Shown here in pieces: positions 60,781-64,000 of a DNA stretch of 64,000 bases. How positions within the stretch are numbered: position 1 is the first letter of the stretch; every line of letters starts with the position of its first letter. The translations under genes and the position numbers were made by a program. The notes below the pieces were generated by a model. That model worked only from the letters and a program-made list of their open reading frames with translations, made no database searches and was not told the origin of the DNA. This DNA is from Hanleya hanleyi (taxonomy: Eukaryota > Mollusca > Polyplacophora > Lepidopleurida > Hanleyidae): assembly GCA_036873755.1 (NCBI GenBank), contig JAVTVY010051652.1, positions 1-64,000 on the forward strand, in the 5' to 3' direction.

Positions 60781-61430
60781 ACAAATAGGTACTCATGCTA
60801 AATTAGTTCTTTGTGTGGTAGGGATCAAGGTAGGAGGGGATACCCTGATTTTGGTCAATAAAGGTCATTTTGGGGTCAAATAACGTCAACAATCGGTTAT
60901 AAATTATTATCCACCATATTGTTTGTTACCAATGAGTATCCAAGCTGAATTAGTTGTATGGAGGGTAGAGTTTAGGGTAGTCCTAGATAACATGTTATGT
61001 ATTATTATTATGTATTTGTTATTTGTTATTCATTTTAACATGTCATTTTAGGGTCACTTTTGGGTTAATTGAGGTAAAAAATTGGTGAAAATCAGTTATA
61101 AATTATTATCCACAGTACTAATTGTTATGATTGAGAATTCGAGCTGAATTAGTTAAATGTAGTGTACAGTTGGACTTAGTCATAGATAACACGTTAATTG
61201 TTCAAATTAAGGGTCATTTTTTGGTCAAACGAGATCAACAATGTGCAAATATCATTTAGAAATTAATAGCCACAGTACTTATTGTTACGAATGAGTATTT
61301 AAACTGAATTCGCTGTATGTAGGCTAAGGTTTAAATTAGTCAAAGATAACATGTTAATTATTCAAATTAAGGTCATTTTAGGGTAACGTTTTTGGTAAAT
61401 GGGTACAAATCGTTTATACATTTCCGGATG
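60781..61430. repeat. Diverged ~170-200-bp tandem units ('GGGTCATTTT')
   Basis: About three and a half units recur, each with TTATAAATTATTATCCAC, a GTTA-GAATGAGTATC block, CTGAATTAGTTGTATG and GATAACATGTTA, followed by GGTCATTTTAGGGTCA. Strongly decayed. Confidence 0.7.
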
Positions 61431-61439
61431 ACTTTTCCA

Positions 61440-62860
61440 CAAGCACCATGGAAAAGCAGGAGTTTCTATAACCCACACAGCTGCCATATTGAACTCGAAC
61501 ATCGTATTTTGATCTTGGGAATATGCAAATAGATTCAAAACGGGCCTAAGTTGTTAAGCTATGCTTGGAGATCCCCCGGTTTTGATAAATTTGCACAATG
61601 AGCGAAGAATAGTGCCTTGGAACTATACAAACAACATGAAAAAGTATTATTTTCAGATGACTCCATATGGCCGCCATTTTGAATTTTACCATCAAATCTT
61701 GAACTTCGGGATACATAAGTAGATTCAAGATGAGCATAAGATGTTGGGCTATGCTTGGAGATCCTTCAGTTTTGATAAATTTGTATAATGAGCGAAGAAT
61801 AGTGCCTTGAACTATACAAGCAACATGAAAAAGTATGATTTTCAGATGACCCCATATGGCTGTCATTTTGAATTTGACCATCAAATCTTGATTTTTGGCA
61901 TATGTAAATAGATTCAAAATGGGCATAAGATATCAGGCTATGTATAGAGATCTCTCAGTTTTGTTAAATTTGTTCACTGAGGTAAGAATAGTGCCCTGAA
62001 CTACACGAGCAACAGGAAAAAGTGTGCTTTTCAGATGACCCAATATGGCCGCATTTTGAATTCCACCATTTAATATTGATGTTTGAGATACGTAAATAAA
62101 TTCAAAATGAGCTGAGCACAGAATGTTGGACTATGCTTAAAGATCCATCGGTCTTTTGAAAAATTTGAGTAATAACATAAGAATAATGCCTTAAACTATA
62201 CGAGCAACAACCAAAAGTGTCATTTTCAGATGACCCCACTTGCCCGCCATTTTGAATTTGACCATAGAATATTAATTTTTGGCATATGGAAATAGATTCA
62301 AAATGGGCATACAATTTTAGCCTATGCATAGAGATCCCTCAGTTTTGATAAATTTGCTCAGTGAGGTAAGAATAGCAAGAGGAAAAAGAGTGATTTTCGA
62401 ATGACCGCATATGGCCACCATTTTGAATTTGACCATCAAATGTTCAATTTTGGCAGATGTAAAAAGATTCAAAATTGGCATAAGATGTCGGGCTATGCAT
62501 AGAGATCCCTGAGTTTTGTAAATTGTTAAACTTGCTCAATGAGGTAAAAATAATGCCTTGAACTACACGAGCAACAGGAAAAAGTGTGATTTTCAGATGA
62601 CCCCATATGGCCGCCATTTTGAATTTGATAATCTTGATTTTTGATTCTTGATACCTCGCTTTTGATAACTTTGCGCAATGAGGTAAGAATAATGTCTTGA
62701 ACTACAAGAACAACATGGAAAATATGATTTCCAGATTATCCCATATGTTCGCCATTTTGATTTAAACCATCAAATTTTAAGCTGAGAATTAAGCAAACAC
62801 ATCCAAAATCGGCTTAAGATGCTAGGCTTTGATGTGAAATTCCTTGGTGTTCATTAATTT
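61440..62860. repeat. Seven to eight diverged ~185-bp tandem units
   Basis: The phrase CAGATGACCCCATATGGCCG, with CCATTTTGAATTTGACCATC, recurs about every 180-195 bp (near 61660, 61845, 62033, 62226, 62400, 62596 and 62735). Each is followed by AGATTCAAAATGGGCATAAG and a GGCTATGC-TAGAGATCCCTCAG block. Minus-strand ORFs (61546-61926) are read-throughs. Confidence 0.8.
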
Positions 62861-62888
62861 GCACAATGGGCTACAAATAATGCCTATT

Positions 62889-63359
62889 ATAAGATAAGAT
62901 AGATAGATAAGATAAGATGGTTTATTGCTCATTTCTGCCAGAAGGCTAAGGCACCACATAAAAACAATATATACAGGACTTAAAAAAAAAATGTACAAGC
63001 AATACATAAAAGCAATATATACAGGACATAAAAAAGTACAAGCAATACATAAAAACAAAACATACAGGACATAAAAAAATTACAAGCAATACATAAAAGC
63101 AATACATACAGGATATATAAAAAGTACAAGCAATACAGATAAAAACAAAACATACAGGGCATAAAAAAGTACAAGCAATACATAAAAACAATACATACAG
63201 GACATATAAAAAGTACAAGTAACACATAAAAACAAAACATACAGGACATATAAAAAGTACAAGCAATACATTAAAACAATACGATCAAAGACTATTCAGA
63301 TACATGTGTTGATGATTAGGCCCCGATTTGTGGGCGCCTGGTAACTGTGGCAGGGGAGA
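62889..63359 (-). mobile_element. LINE 3' UTR and tail with internal minisatellite
   Basis: On the minus strand, downstream of the reverse-transcriptase ORF, are the stop, a stretch of ~85 bp, and then a tandem array (62955-63275). A short unique piece contains GAGCAATAAACC (poly(A)-signal-like), and the end is a TCTTATCTTATCTATCTATC-type repeat at about 62892-62920. This order is that of a non-LTR retrotransposon 3' end with a simple-repeat tail. Confidence 0.6.
62955..63275. repeat. ~43-bp minisatellite in the LINE 3' UTR, about eight units
   Basis: Unit roughly GTACAAGCAATACATAAAAA plus CAATACATACAGGACATAAAAA, with indels. The minus-strand ORFs of Cys/Leu/Phe/Tyr repeats (62946-63266 and others) come from the array and are not proteins. 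Confidence 0.9.
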
Positions 63360-64000
63360 CTACTCTATTTTGCATTTAACATAGTGTAATTTAGGTTTCA
63401 TCTGCTGTAACATTGCAGAACAGGTATAGACATATTTTGTTATAGCATCTATCAGTGATTGATCAACTGAGGACATAAGTGTACCTAGTAAATACGGACC
63501 GAGTCTCGGTCTCGCCGTGGACATGAATGAGTCAATAGTATTGAATAGAAGATCTCTCTCTTTTTCAAATCTAGAACATTCTAATAGAAAGTGATTCTCA
63601 TTTTCTATCACCTTGCAGACACTACATAAACGATCTTCTACAGGTGTATTATGGTATCGACCTCTTTCAATTTGGAGACGATGTGCGCTAATTCGAAACT
63701 GAAACAGAGAAACGCGATGTTTTCTGTTCGTTACAGACATGACTGTATCTTCAGCTGACAATTCAGTTTTGAAGGTACAGTAAGTTTCCATTTTGCTGAA
63801 TTTTGAGATCTTTTCCTTCCACATATTACGAAATGTTAATAGTATTGTTTTAATGTACTTCAGAGTTGGTTTGGGAGATTTACATGTTTGGTTTTCCCAA
63901 AGGTAATAGCATCCTACTTCCGATAAAATATTTTTTATAGAATGAACCCAATTCCGGCAATTCAGCAATCTATTCGCTTCGATTTGTTCTAGGTTGCATT
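63360..64000 (-). CDS. Non-LTR retrotransposon reverse-transcriptase C-terminus (partial)
   Basis: The minus-strand frame is open from the window edge (64000) to a stop at 63360-63362, about 212 codons, so the N-terminal endonuclease and RT core lie outside. The visible part has EANRLLNCRNWVHSIKNIL and a long basic helix, then FQFRISAHRLQIERGRY. A CSVCKVIENENHFLLEC zinc knuckle follows (C-x2-C-x7-H-x4-C), the Cys/His motif that follows the RT/thumb in many LINE proteins. The clade cannot be named from this part alone. The frame is intact within the window and is followed by a 3' UTR and tail, so the copy may be fairly young. Confidence 0.75.
   Translation of the reverse strand, partial: CNLEQIEANRLLNCRNWVHSIKNILSEVGCYYLWENQTCKSPKPTLKYIKTILLTFRNMWKEKISKFSKMETYCTFKTELSAEDTVMSVTNRKHRVSLFQFRISAHRLQIERGRYHNTPVEDRLCSVCKVIENENHFLLECSRFEKERDLLFNTIDSFMSTARPRLGPYLLGTLMSSVDQSLIDAITKYVYTCSAMLQQMKPKLHYVKCKIE

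Noticed and set aside
62946..63271. Minus-strand ORFs rich in Cys, Leu, Phe and Tyr that look like membrane proteins
   Set aside because: They arise from the ~43-bp minisatellite in the LINE 3' UTR and are open in all three minus-strand frames.

Overview
The window looks like nuclear DNA of an invertebrate animal, most probably a mollusc and perhaps a bivalve. It is AT-rich and has GT-AG introns, abundant ACATGTA-type words, and several repeat styles I associate with bivalve genomes: AGGTCAAAGGTCA repeats, TCCGTCCGT-led tandem arrays, and SINE tails of the type GATATGACTGAA...TTGAAA...CACTCACTCAC. There are no operons, no ribosome-binding sites and no prokaryotic signals. The taxon is an inference from repeat style, not proof.

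One host gene can be assembled with confidence on the + strand. At least eight coding exons between 37828 and 55577 keep a single reading frame through GT-AG introns and encode a protein of more than 780 residues. Its N-terminal half holds two tandem copies of a retroelement-integrase-type H2C2 zinc-binding module. An acidic/PEST-like linker and five C2H2-type zinc fingers follow. Both integrase-like modules are interrupted by an intron at the same glycine codon and in the same phase, so the protein grew by duplication of an exon pair. A promoter-like region and a possible first exon lie at about 37290-37589, and a possible poly(A) signal at 56465.

The introns of this gene carry well-delimited mobile elements. 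One is a 6.2-kb DIRS-type retroelement (40869-47065) with 129-bp identical inverted arms and a perfect 95-bp internal complementary region, but with degenerate coding. Others are a TTA-flanked TIR element with a coding-like exon (47502-48698), an 81-bp TTAA-flanked MITE (49747-49827), a hAT-like element with a 5-bp target duplication (52919-53823), and several minisatellites.

The left part (1-37 kb) is gene-poor. It contains three diverged copies of one duplicated segment (about 10.5-12.3 kb; 12.6-14.5 kb with pieces at 16.6 and 18.1 kb; 21.2-23.5 kb). Each copy carries a short Arg/Lys-rich ORF behind a splice acceptor. The middle copy is a frameshifted chimera. Because the copies are paralogous they act as empty sites for insertions in each other, which fixes the ends of a 739-bp hAT-like element, a 403-bp TA-flanked MITE and a 1.3-kb tandem-array element. 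A 4.95-kb element (3903-8853) has inverted ends loaded with a 22-bp minisatellite. Two large foldbacks and a perfect 56-bp-arm palindrome are also present.

The right end (56-64 kb) is repeats: a small TIR element, a ten-copy 157-bp array inside GCCCCACC-type inverted ends, two further diverged arrays, and the 3' end of a minus-strand LINE running off the window edge, with its reverse-transcriptase C-terminus, 3' UTR and tail.
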